The notes beneath the pieces are model-generated. The model was given only the letters and a program-made list of their open reading frames with translations, did no database searches and was not told the DNA's origin. From Artocarpus heterophyllus (lineage: Eukaryota; Streptophyta; Magnoliopsida; Rosales; Moraceae): 64,000 nucleotides of DNA. A program made the position numbers and the translations under genes. The stretch is taken from NCBI GenBank assembly GCA_025403435.1, contig CM046327.1, forward strand, positions 9,912,218 to 9,976,217, written 5' to 3'. Of the stretch, positions 11,686 to 24,183 are shown in pieces (position 1 is the first letter of the stretch; every line of letters starts with the position of its first letter).

Positions 11686-14600
11686 ATGGCCTTCTCTGCT
11701 ACTGTCAGATCCAATATTCCTTCATCCTCTTCTTTCTGCCACTCCAAGGTGCTCTTTCTTCTGTCTCTACATATATATGTATGTATGCGAAAGTTCGTTC
11801 CTTTGACATTCATGTTCTTCAATTTTTACCTTATATTAACTTATAGTCTTACAAAACGATGAAGAATTTGGGTTTCTTTCCGAGAAAGGAAAATCTAGGG
11901 TTTAGTTATTCGAGTTATCTTGAAGAACAATGTCGAGAAGTTATTTTATAGTATTTTCTGAATTTTTGATAGTGAAGAATGTCATATTTTTTTTAAAAGA
12001 AAATCTGAATCGAGACTAGTGTCCGGTTAATTTTTTAGATAGCACCTTTTTTTTTAATATGAATAAATAGTTTGGGAAATAAAAAATAATCAAGATCAGT
12101 GCTATTTATAAAGTATCTTTTCAGTGCTATAAAGTAAATTACCCCTTGAATTAACACTAGTTTTGTTTTAATTTAAAAGTTTTTTTCCCTTGAAATTAGA
12201 AATGGGATTAGCATATTGGGTTTAGTTTCCTACTTCAGTTTTCTTGAACTTGTTTCTTTCTTAAATTTCACTTACTTTTTCATATTGAGGATTTGATGGG
12301 ATCCTTCCATAATTTTCAGTGCTGCACTAAACATTTGAGATTGTCATATAAAATCCGTTTATTTGGAACTTTTTTAACCTGTAATTCTTAAATTGAACGG
12401 AAACTATGAACTTAAAGATGGTTGTGCTGTGGCTTTACTGGTTCTTATTGTTGAGTAACTCCTTACGGGGGACTTTATGCTTTTCGCAGTTTTGCTCTTT
12501 GAGGCACAATGGAAACCGTAACAAGCTAGTTTTTGGGACAACCTTGAGACGAAGAAACTCTTCTTTGAAGATAATTAAGTCAGTCTTAGACAACAGGGGT
12601 CCAAGGGTTAGTGACAATGGAGCAACTGAACCTGCAAGGATTCTTCTCGAGAGATTATTTGCACAGACGCAGAAACTCGAAGAACATATGAGTAGAGATT
12701 CTCATCTGCCTTGGGATGTTCAACTGGGGCTTAACCTTGAAATGCTGGAGGCTGATCTGATGGCTGCATTTGAAGTGCTGAAAGAGAAAGAAGACGAGCT
12801 GCAGAATGCAGAAAAGACGGTCCATTTGGAACACAGTGAATTAAACCGTGCAAAGGAGGAGCTGGAGCAACGAGAGAAGGAAGTTGCCGCTGCTCGTTAC
12901 AAGTATGAAAAGATAGAGGAAGAACTGAAGCATGCCAATCTTAATTTAACCTCTCAAGCTAGGCAGATAGAAGATCTAAAACTTCGGCTTAACGAGAGGG
13001 ACAGGGAGATTGGCGCTGCGCAGTTTGCGTTGTCTCTTAAAGAAGAGGAAATGAATAAAATGAGAAACGAATTGGTGAAGAAGAGTGAAGAAGCTGCTAG
13101 GATCAATTTGGAGCTTAAATCTAAGGCTCAACTTCTGAATCAAGCCAACAAAATAGTGAATGAACAAGAAATTGAACTTCAAGGACTCCGAAAAGCCATC
13201 CAAGAAAAAGAAGAAGAGCTAGAAGCTTCTTTGACCCTTAGGAAACTTGAAGAAGAGAAGGTAAAAGTTGCAAAGTCCAACCTGGAGAAGCAGACAATGG
13301 AATGGTTAGAAGCACAGGAAGAACTGAAGAAACTGGCAGAGGAAGCATCTAAACATGCGGGAGAGACTTATGAAACATTGGATGACTTTAGACGAGTGAA
13401 GAAACTTCTTGGTGATGTGCGGTCTGAGTTGGTTTCCTCTCAAGAAGCTCTGGCGTCCTCTAGACAGAAGATGGAAGAACAAGATCAGCTGTTAGAAAAA
13501 CAGCTGGCAGAACTCGAAGAACAGAAGAAAAGCGTGACGTCTTACATGCAAAATTTGAAAGCTGCCCAAATTGAAATAGAGAGTGAAAGAGTTAAGCTCA
13601 GGGTTGCAGAGGCTCGAAACAAGGAGCTTGAGCGGGACCTATCGATGGAGAGGGAGTTGGTGAAAGAGTTGCAGGAGGAGTTGAAGAAAGAGAGGTCTTC
13701 ACTGCGGCAGGCAAAGCAGGAGATGTATTCTTTTCAGGAGGAGCTAAGCCAGAAAAGTACTGAATTTGAGAAAACGCATAATCTTCTTCAGGTCAAGGAG
13801 TCGAAACTTGTGGAGGCTAAGATGGAGATCCAACACTTGAAATCTGAGCAGGCTTCACTTGAGCTAGTATTGGGTGAAAAAGACTCGGAGCTCTTGAATG
13901 CAAAGAAGAAGCTTGAGGAAGTGAGCGAGGAGGTTGCAAGCCTAAAGATGCTTTTGAACGGTAAAGAGGACCAGCTTATCCAAGCAACTACCTTGTTAAA
14001 GGAAAAAGACGAACACGTTGGCATAATTCAAAATGAACTGAATGATGCAAAGCAGAAATTTTTTGACGCTGAAACTGTGGTCGGACGGATTGTAGAGCTC
14101 ACAAACAAGTTGGTTATGTCTATGAAAGACAAGGACTATGGTGCATTAACTCCACCCGATGATTCGGGCCAGGAATTATTCCAGCTACCGTGGGAAGAAC
14201 CAAGTGATGATTTTAGGTTGCAGAAGAGACAACTGGAAACTGAGCTCAAATTAACTAAAGAGAGCTTAAGAAGAAAAGAAATGGATGTTCTAAATGCTCA
14301 GAGGTCTCTTGCAATCAAAGATGAAGAGGTTAAGCTGGTTATTGAAAGATTGGACACAAAGGAGAGAGAAATTGAGACGATGAAAGAAGAAATGGAACGA
14401 GATGCTAAGGATCTTAGAAAGCTTTATGCATTGTTGCAAGAGACAGTAGGTGAGAAAAGTGTCGGAGACTTGGCAATCGAGAAGTTCCAAATCGAGGCAG
14501 CTCAACTAGAAGTCGAAGCTGCAACAAGCGCACTCCATAAGCTTGCGGAGATGAGTCGAGAACTTTTGAATAAAGCTACCATGACCGTCGAGGCTGGTAC

Positions 14601-14748
14601 CGATGCCAGCATCTTCCCGATGGATAGCTTCGATGCATGGACAAGTATAATGGAAAACAATGAATGTTTTACTGAGGTCAAAACCGAAGTTCTCCGGCTT
14701 TCTGCCTTGACTGAGGAGCTTGTGAAGGAGGCTGGTATTGCAGGCTAG
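11686..14748 (+). CDS. PII1: Myosin-like coiled-coil chloroplast protein, probably PII1/MRC (starch granule initiation)
   Basis: I read two coding exons, 11686-11748 and 12490-14748, with a GT-AG intron at 11749-12489. The frame is kept exactly and the protein is 773 aa. Exon 1 encodes MAFSATVRSNIPSSSSF, a Ser-rich acidic-residue-free chloroplast transit peptide. The longer uninterrupted frame from 12406 starts in the intron and gives a hydrophobic N-terminus that is probably spurious. After the conserved EPARILLERLFAQTQKLEE segment, nearly all the rest is heptad-rich coiled coil (Leu/Glu/Lys), broken by a Pro/Asp-rich linker (LTPPDDSGQELFQLPWEEP). Length and architecture match Arabidopsis At4g32190, known as PII1 or MRC, a plastid partner of starch synthase 4 that promotes granule initiation. 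The position next to KOC1 and ATP synthase b' supports orthology. The coiled-coil call is firm; the named function rests on memory and synteny. Confidence 0.78.
11749..12489 (+). other. Intron 1 of the PII1-like gene
   Basis: The donor is AAG/GTGCTC and the acceptor is TTTTCGCAG/TTT. The intron is phase 0 and AT-rich. Splicing here replaces the implausible N-terminus of the open frame by a transit-peptide-like exon. Confidence 0.75.
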
Positions 14749-15809
14749 GAAAGTGCTGATTGTGAAGCAGGCGACTAGATTCTGTATATAAGATGATGTG
14801 ATTGATTTGTTTTCGTACGATTAGAAATAATCGCCAATGGTAATTGGTCTTCCTGTAGTAGAATGTTTATTCCTCCGTCAATTGAGAATACGTCTGTGTT
14901 TCCACTTGGATATCGATTATAAAAGAAAGCACGAAGAAAAAGATATATTTTTTTATCTTCTTCGCCATTTTTGTTGATTCCGTGCATTTGGAATGTTTCA
15001 TTTGTGGGCCTGCGGTCGAACATTAACAATTTATCTCCCTCCTCCGCTTTACTACATTTAGAAATGCCTAAGTCGATGTCAAATATCGTTTTATTATTTT
15101 TTTTCCCCTTTTTGGTCCCCTTAACTGAAAGTGAATTAGTGAGTTTTCTCACAACTTTTAGTTTGGCAAATTTTCTCTGAATTAATAAAATATTACAAAG
15201 TATTCTCAAAGTGATGAAAGATGTTAAGACTGTAGAAGAAAATAGGAATTAACTGGCAAATCCGTGTAAATATGAATTCTAAAACATACTTTAAAAAAAA
15301 AAATGAAAGTAGGAATTAATTTCAGGGGGTTTGAATTCGACGTGCGGGGATTTTACAAACTAAATTAGCCATTATGGTGCTAAGGTTACGTCTGGACGAA
15401 AATAGGTGAAAAGAAGAATAATCCTACAAGACAATCTAAAAAAAATGAGGAAAAAGGAGTAAATATGATAAAAATTAATCTGAGGCAACATATAACTAAA
15501 TTAAAAGAAAGTAAATTCTCAATGAAGAGGAGTGACGTGAAAAAAAACAAAATTACAGTGACCAAGTCTCTTCCTTGCTCAAGGAATGTGATATATCAAA
15601 GGGGTTTAATTAACAGGTTATTAATTATGCATCTTTACAATTATATGCAGGTAAATATTGTTAACCATCAAATATAGATAACCATTTTGGCAATTGATAG
15701 TGGTGGACAAGAGCAAGAAGCCCCATGCTGGCTTGGCAAACCAGTCACTGCAGATAACCATCCGACTTCACAAAACTCCAACTAGCTTTGTGGAAACCAG
15801 GCTAAAAGG
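14749..15809. other. Convergent 3' intergenic space between the PII1-like and KOC1-like genes
   Basis: Holds the 3' untranslated regions of two genes that converge on it. The 144-codon antisense ORF at 14775-15209 has no recognisable domain and low-complexity composition. No separate gene is supported. Confidence 0.5.
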
Positions 15810-18401
15810 CTACCGAGCTGACGATGTGGCAATGCCTTCTCTGAAAATAGTTGCAACTTTAGGAGGAATCCATGCAGAGCTTCCAGCATTCTGGCTATTA
15901 ATCTGATGATGACTTGAACTTTCTTTGTCACTGCTTTGTAGCCTTCTTACCTTTGACCTTCCCATTCTATTTCCGACTAAAAAGCCTAGCTTCATGGCTG
16001 TAAACAGGCCAAATGCAATGAGAAGAGGTCTTACTGCCCAATGGAAATCCTCGAGATGCTGGTACTTCTTCACCATCCCTGGGCAAGTGCTGAAAGTAAC
16101 CAGTTCCACTTCAGCTGGATCAGCCAAGAAGGTGCTGCTCTCCTCCTTTAAAGTTGGGATTCCGGGGAACTTGACAATGAGGCATCCGTTTGGTAGGATC
16201 CACCAAATCCTCCCTGTGGCCCAAGCCCCTCCTGTTTTACGAGGCCATTTGAATCGGGGGCTCAGAACATTTGATTTTAGCCTCACAAACTGGCCAATGC
16301 AGTAGGATTCCGCCATCTCAAATGCTGAAGAATTCCCCTCCCAAAGAGTTTCCATCCCTATAAATCCAACTGCTACTTGACCATCGCGATGGATTGAATG
16401 AAGTATACCTACTGGTGAGTGTTTCTTGTCTTCTTCCTTCAAGCATAACCAGTCACCAGCAGCCAAGCCAAAAGTGACACGCTCGAGAGTCGAAACGTGA
16501 ACCCTTAGTGGATCGTGAATTCCGTGGACCCTTACAAGTACAAAACCATCGCGATCAGTGTCGCGTTCTAGGCCCACCACTATTCCTTCAGGCACAGTCA
16601 TGCTATCCAGCTTGCAAGAGTTTGGTGGCTTTCTGGAACGGACCATGTCACCCACTTGCAGTCGATCTTTTAGAAGGAACCACTGGGTGTAACCAGTGCC
16701 GCTTGATCTTTCTGTTATTGTTGCACTCCCAGGACTTTCCCAGCCTCCATCAGCAGAGACTGCATTATGTGAGCTGCAAAGTAGCAATCAGGAATGAGAA
16801 GACACAAGGAAGTGAACAATGAACTTCAATTTTCCCGACTAGTATAGACCAAAAAGATCATAAACTAGCGCATACTTGCATCAACTGTAAACTATCAACC
16901 AACTAAAGATAGCACAAATTCTATACTCAACTGGGTTAGTTAATATAGCTTATCTAGCATAAACTAGATGCAGCTGACAGCAGTCGCAGAAGCTAGTCAA
17001 AATTACAATTTACTATTTGATAAATATTCCTATACTTCTAGAAACCTCGAAAAAGATATACTACGTCTACGAGACTGCATTGTGTGAGCTGCAAAGTAGC
17101 AAGAAATTAGTAATAAGTAGGCACAAGGGCATGAAGAATGCTAACTTCAATTTTCCTGACAAGTACAGGCTGAAAAGACCATAAATTAGCACATAAATCA
17201 ACTATATACTACATCAGTATGCCTGATATCAAAGGCCCATCCAAAACATAGAAAAAGATATACCTTTTAAACACATGCAATATATCTGACATCAAAGGAC
17301 GGTTTCTCAAGTCATACTCAAAGCAACCACGGAGGACATCTTCAATAGGAGGAGGAAGGCCACTTGGTATTTGGGGTTTTTCTTGCTTTCTGACAACTGA
17401 ATGATATATTTCATCAGCAGATCTCCCATGCCAAGGATGAGTGCCAGTCAACATCTCCAGGATGCAGCACCCAAATCCCCATGAGTCGGTCTCAAAGGAT
17501 ATTGGACCTCTTACTTCTGGTTGCCATTGTTCTGGTGCCATGTAGTTTGGCGTTCCAAGCCTGTGAGCAATATCTGAGCTTGGAAATGAAATACCGAGCA
17601 GTAGATAAGGAACACCAAAGTCTCCAACAATTGCTTTGTCACTTTCATTAAGAAGAATGTTAGACGGTTTAAGGTTGAGAACCAAGATCCTTTTTGAGTG
17701 TAGTTCCAGAATTCCCTGAGCCAACTCAATACCATACCTGCAACTAGTAGGCAGATGGTGAGGACTGTAAATTCATACCTTTTGTTTTATGCATCAACAA
17801 AAACATAAGACCGATATTTTTAATGTCCAATCCAGACCCACATCACCTTAAAACATCAGGGACTGTGAGCTTTCCTCCTCTAAGGAGAGCAAGTTTGTCT
17901 GCAATTGAACCCTCATAGAACTTCATAACGATACAGATCTGCCAATACATACCAAAAATTGATGTTAGCATACCTAAGTTCAGAGACGTGAGAGAATCCC
18001 AATTTAGTTTACCCAGCAAAAAAGACATGACTCACCTTTCCACTAATGATCGAGACCCCATACAGCGAGCAAACACCTCCTAATCCTTGACAGTTTGCAA
18101 ATAAACTGTCAAATTTATCCAGGAAAACACTCATCTGATCCTCTTTAGTAAGAGGTAACATCTTGACAGCCACTTCACGATACTCATCACCATCTTTGGA
18201 AGACTGATGATGGGTTGCTAACCAAACATCACCAAAAGTTCCTCTCCCGATTCTGTGTCTAAGTTTCAATGTTGCTGGTTGAATCCAAGGACTTACTTGG
18301 GTTGACGAAGCAACAACAGTTCTAAGGTGATCAGGATCACCCTCAAATAGCTCGAACTCAAAAGAAGCAGTTGGTTGAGCAGCACCAACTTTTTTAGACA
18401 T
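15810..18401 (-). CDS. KOC1: Kinase-like protein with MIB/HERC2-type repeats and a C-terminal membrane anchor, KOC1-like
   Basis: Four coding exons on the minus strand: 18036-18401, 17847-17938, 17264-17737 and 15810-16773. All junctions are GT-AG and in phase, giving 631 aa. The start is the ATG of MSKKVGAAQ. An upstream in-frame TTG is not a start, and an acceptor (TTGCAG) lies 8 nt upstream, so a 5'UTR intron is likely. The kinase domain shows the Gly loop IGRGTFGDVW, the lysine in EVAVKMLP, a DFG (VGDFGVPYLL) and GTPNYMAPEQW. The HRD motif is replaced by VLNLKPSN, so the usual catalytic Asp is Asn. The C-terminal half has the Trp/Gly-rich repeats known from KEG-type proteins. It ends in a hydrophobic anchor, near AVRPLLIAFGLFTAMKLGF, and a short basic tail. 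Arabidopsis At4g32250 (KOC1) has this architecture and is a chloroplast outer-envelope kinase linked to TOC protein import. Confidence 0.83.
16757..16895 (-). repeat. Unit A of a local duplication spanning the last-exon acceptor of the KOC1-like gene
   Basis: This segment contains the real acceptor (CTTTGCAG/CTCACATAATGCAG on the minus strand) and adjoining intron. It is about 80% similar by eye to 17068-17205, inside the same intron. Confidence 0.7.
17068..17205 (-). repeat. Unit B of the local duplication, carrying a decoy acceptor within the last intron of the KOC1-like gene
   Basis: It carries CTTTGCAG/CTCACACAATGCAG, nearly the same acceptor and exon start as the true last exon. The copied exon stub runs out after about 17 bp, so its use would need a downstream donor. 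Confidence 0.65.
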
Positions 18402-19510
18402 TTCTTGTTCTGCAACTATATCAAACAATTCTTTAAAATTTCGCCCCACAAAGTCCAAATCATTATATCATCATTAAGAGTAAATCAAAATAAGGAAGGG
18501 GAAAAATAGAAAACGTCAAACCGTAAGATACTAGAGAGTCCCCACATCACAAGGCCATAAAAACTGAGAAACACACACACACACACACACAGAGTCAGTT
18601 CTCCCCGATTCTCTGTGATAGTTGTCTATGCATAAGTAAATCAGAAAACAAATGCCCTCGTTTGGTCCTTCCTTCCTAACATGACAAGTTCAGCTACTCA
18701 ATTACAGCATGGAATTTTCATTTCAGCACTGGACCTGTGGACCATGGTTTCTCTAGTGGCTCTACAAAAGAACCTTCCAGAAAAACTTTTTTTTTTTTGG
18801 GTCTGGTTGAACCCAACAATATGGGGGCGGGTGTTTTTTTGTGTGTCAAAACTATAATTTGTTGTCAAGTTTAATGCTTTAGAACTAATCGCTAACGATT
18901 CCACACAATTTTTTAAGAACCCAAATATCACTTGTTTACAAAGAAGCAGAGAAACAAATTTCACAACGCTCAAACAAAATCATCTAAACAGATTCAAAAC
19001 CCTTTTGGTAACCAGAATTTAAAAAGCTCAACCCTTCAACCATTCTGAGTTATTTTTTTTCCCCTTTTATTTTACTTTTATTTTACTTTTGCTAACAATT
19101 TATGCACACTTAAAGCTCAACACTAATGGACACAAAATCCAATATTCCATTACACAAGAAAAATAATTAAAAATAAGTTCGACCTCTTTAAAGCCTTTCT
19201 CTCAACTCTTTTTTTTCTCTATAATTCATCGTCAAACTCAAAGCTTTCCATTAAAATGCAAACAATCAGATAAGAGAAGCTAAAGAAGTAGAAGAAACTG
19301 ATGCTCACTGAAACTTGGAGGGTAATTCCGTTGAACTCCTTCGACCTCCGACCGAAGAATTAATCTTTTTTTTTTTGTTTTTTGTTTTTTTAAGAAAAAG
19401 CGTATATACCCAAAAATAAAGAGAAGGAAAGAAAGTGGTAGGGAAACCCGTGGCTTTGGATTCCCAGAGAAAAAAGAGAGTGAAACCGAGACGAAAACAA
19501 GAAGAGTAAC
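18402..19510 (-). other. Probable 5'UTR and leader intron of the KOC1-like gene
   Basis: An acceptor at 18410-18411 lies just upstream of the start codon. A candidate leader exon lies at about 19310-19510, followed by a GTGAGC donor (minus strand). Between them is a (AC)n microsatellite at about 18570-18591. No other gene is seen here. Exon limits are inferred from splice consensus only. Confidence 0.4.
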
Positions 19511-19559
19511 GGGTTGAATAAGTTAAGTTAACCTCTCATAATCCTAAGCTTGGATTAGA

Positions 19560-20376
19560 TCTTTTAATCACTCTTTTCCACACTTCCAAATTACCGTTTT
19601 GCACTTTGGAACTGCAAGTAACTCCATATTAACCATCGTAATAGGAGGATTTGACAATTACGATCATTTTTAGTCCCCAAATCATAAACCAAATGTCGGT
19701 TGTGTTTCGCAACACTGTTTTAATAATTGTTGTAACGTAAGATAAAAGTAAGCTATGATATAAAATTTTTACATATATTATAATAAAATCGTTTCAATTT
19801 TTAATTTTGACTATGTTGTCAAACACACTTAAATAGTGTTTTTTTTTTTTTTGAAAGTGCTCTCGATCTTGTTCCAGATTAGTTTTTAGACAGTTTTTAT
19901 AAATACATACATATTAAAATAATACACAACTTCGACATATAATACAAAAAATAGTATGATAAAACTTTTTTAAATATAATATAAATAAAAACATCTTTTA
20001 AAAATATAGCATAATATGTAATTTCTTCCCAATCTTTTTGTCCAATTGTTAAAATACAGACGAAAAAAAGAAAACGAAAACCATGTGCAATTCATAGAGT
20101 TAATAACCACGTTAGGGCGTAACTGTACAACGAACGGAAATGACTAATTCAAAATATGTGATCAGGAAGTCTTTTTACCTATTTATTTTTTTAACTTGAG
20201 AGAATTCAAACATTTTACCTTTAGCTGTTTTAATGTTTTAAAATATAATTTCACTTACAGTCTGAAGAATAAATATTGTTTTACTTTTGGGAGGGATTGG
20301 AAGTCAAGATCTTAATGTCATATGGAGGAAGGAGTGTTTTTAACAAATTAGCAACGTGTTTACGCTACAAAAACGC

Positions 20377-20410
<34 letters not shown>

Positions 20411-22898
20411 TTGCAGTGGATCTTTTTTCTTTCTTTTTTTATTTTTAATTTTAGTTGAGAAGAAAATTGCGTGGGGAGTGGATGTTTATGAATCACTCAT
20501 TTACCTTTCATATACTTGGATTTCTTTTGTCCATGGAAAAAAAACTATTTTAGTGCTTTCTAGCTTTAACAAAAAAAAAAAGCAATTTTCTTTTCAATGT
20601 CAGAAATATGCAACACCAGGAATAATTTTGGTTTTAATTAATGCATATGCACACTTCTCATCTTTTAATCGTTGAATAAATCTTCCCATAAAAAAATAGT
20701 TGAATAAATCTTAAAAACAATCTATTGAAATTTTTTTGGTTTTATAAAGCGATAATTAATAGCAAGTCAAGTAGTTATTTTAAGGGCCAATACTATTTTC
20801 TTTTTGACAAGTGAAGGTAGTTTAGTTGGTTGTAAGTTATGCTAGTTTACTTATTATTATATACATCTTTGGGCTTGATTAATCCAGAATCTAAGGGAGT
20901 GAAAAAAAAAAAATATATAAAGCCGCTGAGCTCAAAGCTATGGTGGCAATTTTATTTTATTTTGGGGCTGAAATTTCAAAATACTGGTTGAAAAAATAAA
21001 TAATAAAAAATATACAAGTTCCTGAAGATGTAGAAGGATGACTTTTTTTTTTTTATGGATGAAAGGATGGTATATTATTCGTGACTACTTTATACTATAA
21101 CTAATTTATAATTTGTTTGTATAAAGTAAGGATAAATTATTTGCAAAAGAAGTTTGCATTTGATTTTCTTTTCATCTTCTCGTTGTCCTTCATACGACAC
21201 CCGAACAGACACGCCATTTTGTCGATGACAAATTGAGAGACAGAGAAATGGATAATGGGTCATGGTCCATGGGTGGCGTACTCGTATATTGTTGCAACTG
21301 CTTCCAAGGAACTCCAACAAGTTGTTTCTTTAGATTATTGCTACTATTCAATCATTTATTTAGCAAGAGAAATGCTAATAGTATTTTTTTTTTCTTTTTT
21401 ACACTATTAATATTCAGAGTCTGACATATAAAATTTATTAATACAATAAATATTATTTAAACCAAAAAAAGAGATAATGGATTTTACGTATAAGACAATT
21501 GAACATAAAAAGCATAAAAAAGGGTAAGAAAAAAAGAAAAAAATGTTGCTACCATTTTTCGTTTAGCATGACCAATTGCTTGTACTATCACTCCTTCACC
21601 AGTGCGTTAAGTGGTGGGCATTGTAAAATGATTATAGGCTATTTTACATTTTGTTGTTTGAGAGAAATCCTGTCGTTTTTACACGAATTATTGAAAAGAT
21701 TAAAAAATCTTGCTTTCTATTGGATAGATTATTCTTGAATTTATCTTTTAGGAGCTTTGAACACTAAATTGAAAACTAACGATGTATTTTTGAAGTTCAA
21801 CGTCACGCACCTATCACGATAACTTGAATTTTTAAAAATGTTTATTTTAAGTACAAATACTCTAGTTTGAATGGTCTTCAAGGATGTAGTGTAAAGAGCA
21901 TTTTGGTAAATTATTGTAAATTCTAAGTCATACTATAAACATATAATCAGTTCAGTTTTTTTAGGAAATAATTATTTCACTTTAGCAATTAAAATTTATT
22001 GTCAATTTTACAATTATGCGCCCTTATAAGAAAAAAAAAAAAAGCAGCAAATTATTGGTCAAAGAAACATGAGGACCAAATCGTTAAGATGATAATTGGT
22101 CGTAAACCAAGGACTCAAGATCTTTCAAAAATTTATGTTAGTTTGAAGAAATGTTGTCGTTTGTAAAAATTATTGTTGTTTCAGTTTGTAAGAGAGGTTA
22201 TACTGCCATTGTTGTTATAAAAACTCGTGTCGTTTATAACATTATTCTTTTTGCCTTTGAGAAACGCAAAATCTGCTAAAATGGTATTTTTTTTCCTACG
22301 TGAGTTTTAGCTTTTAAAAAAAACAATCCTATTTAACCCTATAAGATTATAATACTGCTATTAACAAAATAATGTCTTAAACTAAAAAGTATATTGTATA
22401 CTATAGCAGTGGGGTTTTAACCCCACGAAAATAAGAGTGCTTCTTTCTAGAAAATGATATTTTGTCATTTTTAAATAGAATTTTTTTTCATCCTTACCTT
22501 CGCTATTCATAAGACTATAAACCTTAGTTTAATATATAATATATTTTATAGACTAGGTCTCATAATTTTATAAGTAATAGGGTTATAACCCCATAAAATT
22601 AAATGAGATTGCTCTTTTAAACATGCTGTCGTTTGGTAGATCCGTTTGTATTTTTAAAGTATCATTTCTAAAATGAAACGTTGTTGTTAGTCTTAATTTG
22701 GAAGTTTAAAACCGCTTGGTCAGTTACTTTTGTGAGATACATTGTCGTTTTATAGGAATATACACGTCGTTTTTGACTGACGTCCTCCCGTTCCACGCCC
22801 CCATTATTTTAACACGGATTATTGTCTTTCGCCCGATTGTTAGGGATGCTGTCGTTTCTCCATCACGCCGCCGATTCATAACTGACGGTTTTCTATAA
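19560..22898. other. AT-rich intergenic DNA
   Basis: Contains a (TA)n tract at about 20378-20411, MITE-core fragments near 19700-19830 and many A/T runs. From about 22140 the motif TGTCGTTT recurs (for example near 22152, 22230, 22629, 22745, 22767 and 22850). No gene is supported. Confidence 0.5.
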
Positions 22899-23036
22899 AT
22901 GTCGTCGTTTCTCGAAGATGCTTTTGTTCAATTATATGTTTACACCGCCGCCCAAGCTACCGGCGTACCCACTTTCTCGGAGCAGGTTGAGAGAAGGCAG
23001 TTAGCTGACACATACGTATTAGTTTCTCCTAGGTAA
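22899..23036 (+). CDS. Short unrecognised ORF (45 codons) of gene-like composition
   Basis: The frame starts MSSFLEDAFVQLYVYTAAQ and ends VSPR-stop. It stands out from the AT-rich surroundings by its higher GC content and balanced residues. CCTAG/GTAAAT at its end could be a splice donor, so it may be a lone first exon or a captured exon. I do not recognise a family, and no downstream exon was identified. Confidence 0.2.
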   Translation: MSSFLEDAFVQLYVYTAAQATGVPTFSEQVERRQLADTYVLVSPR

Positions 23037-23535
23037 ATTTTTGGCTTGAGGTATATGATTTTTACATTTTATCCCTGTTTTGGTTTGTCATTCGAATGGT
23101 GGTTTGGGCAACTGCTGATTCAGTTGACAAGAACAATATCATTAAATTAAACATTACTATTGTTGGCCATCCACGTGCTCTCCAGTAATTGAAAAGCTGC
23201 AAAAATGGTTTTTTTTTCTTTTCTTTTTAAAGGATCTGAAACTAAAGTGACTACATATTTTTCCCCTCTTTAAAGGAGAGATTATAGTCGCTGTATAGAC
23301 TAATAAGGTCCTTTCGTCAAAACTAGAACTTACATTGAAAAAAAAAAAAAAAAAAAACCAAAACAAAGCAAATATGTTGCCTGATTATCATTCATCAACA
23401 GCATTATATCATCCCATAAAAAAGGTATCTTACAAATATAACATTCTCCAACCCCTTTCCTTCAATCTCCCACCCATGAAAAATCGCTATAAAAAAAAGG
23501 AAGAAAAAAAGAAGAATAAATACAAGGAGACAGAA

Positions 23536-24183
23536 TTAAAGTGGAAGGACCTTCTTGACGATGTCGTCGCTGAGGGCGGCGATCTGGGCATCGAGGGCCT
23601 TGATGGTTTCCTCCGTCTGTTGCTGAAGCTGAGCAAGGGCCTCCTGCAGCTCCGCGTCGATCTTCTTCCGCCCCTCGGCCAGCCTCTGCTCCACCTCCAC
23701 CTGCGTCTCCTTCTTCATCTTGTTTAGCGCCGCTGATATCTCCGCCCTCGCCGCCCTCATCACCGCCGCCGCCTGCTCCTCCAGCTGCTTCACCTCCCCC
23801 GACGTGTCCTTCACGCTGCTCAGCTTCTCCTTAATGGCGGCGTCCCTCTCGTCCATGAACTTCCCCAGCGGGGTGAAGTAGATCTTGTCCAGAGCCACCA
23901 TGAGGATCAGAAATTCGGCCATGATTATGGGGAGAGTAAGGTTGAAGTCGAAGAGAGCAGCCTTCTCGATCTCCTCCGCCAGGGAGGGTGGCGCCAGGGC
24001 AAGGGAGGTGGCGGCGGCGAGAGAGAGAGATTTGAGGGAGGAGAGGAGTTGGGTTTTTGGGATTTTGGGGATTTTCACTTGTTGGAGGAGGGAGATTCTG
24101 GGACGGGAAGTGGATGGGGAGGGGGTGGAGGTGAGGGAGGGAGGGGAGAGGGGTTTGGAGGAGGCCATGATCATGTTCGCCAT
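23536..24183 (-). CDS. ATPG: Chloroplast ATP synthase subunit b' (CFo subunit II), nuclear encoded
   Basis: A single-exon frame of 215 aa. I chose the start [14 protein letters not shown] because the longer frame upstream (from 24333) is low-complexity and 5'UTR-like. Residues 1 to about 60 form a Ser/Pro/Arg-rich chloroplast transit peptide. It is followed by a hydrophobic Ala/Leu-rich segment ending APPSLAEE, the thylakoid-targeting part of the bipartite presequence known for this subunit. The mature part starts [21 protein letters not shown], has one membrane helix, then the long charged stalk helix ([21 protein letters not shown]...). Subunit b' pairs with plastid-encoded b in the peripheral stalk that joins CFo to CF1 in the thylakoid membrane. 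Length and motifs match Arabidopsis At4g32260 (PDE334). Its GC-rich coding sequence contrasts with the AT-rich flanks. Confidence 0.95.
   Translation of the reverse strand: MANMIMASSKPLSPPSLTSTPSPSTSRPRISLLQQVKIPKIPKTQLLSSLKSLSLAAATSLALAPPSLAEEIEKAALFDFNLTLPIIMAEFLILMVALDKIYFTPLGKFMDERDAAIKEKLSSVKDTSGEVKQLEEQAAAVMRAARAEISAALNKMKKETQVEVEQRLAEGRKKIDAELQEALAQLQQQTEETIKALDAQIAALSDDIVKKVLPL

Noticed and set aside
12406..12489. N-terminal start of the PII1-like protein at 12406 (MNLKMVVLWLYWF...)
   Set aside because: It lies in a predicted intron. Splicing from 11748 to 12490 is in phase and gives a standard transit peptide instead of a membrane-like start.
18402..18458. Extension of the KOC1-like frame to 18458
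   Set aside because: The first codon would be TTG, and a splice acceptor lies between it and the first ATG.
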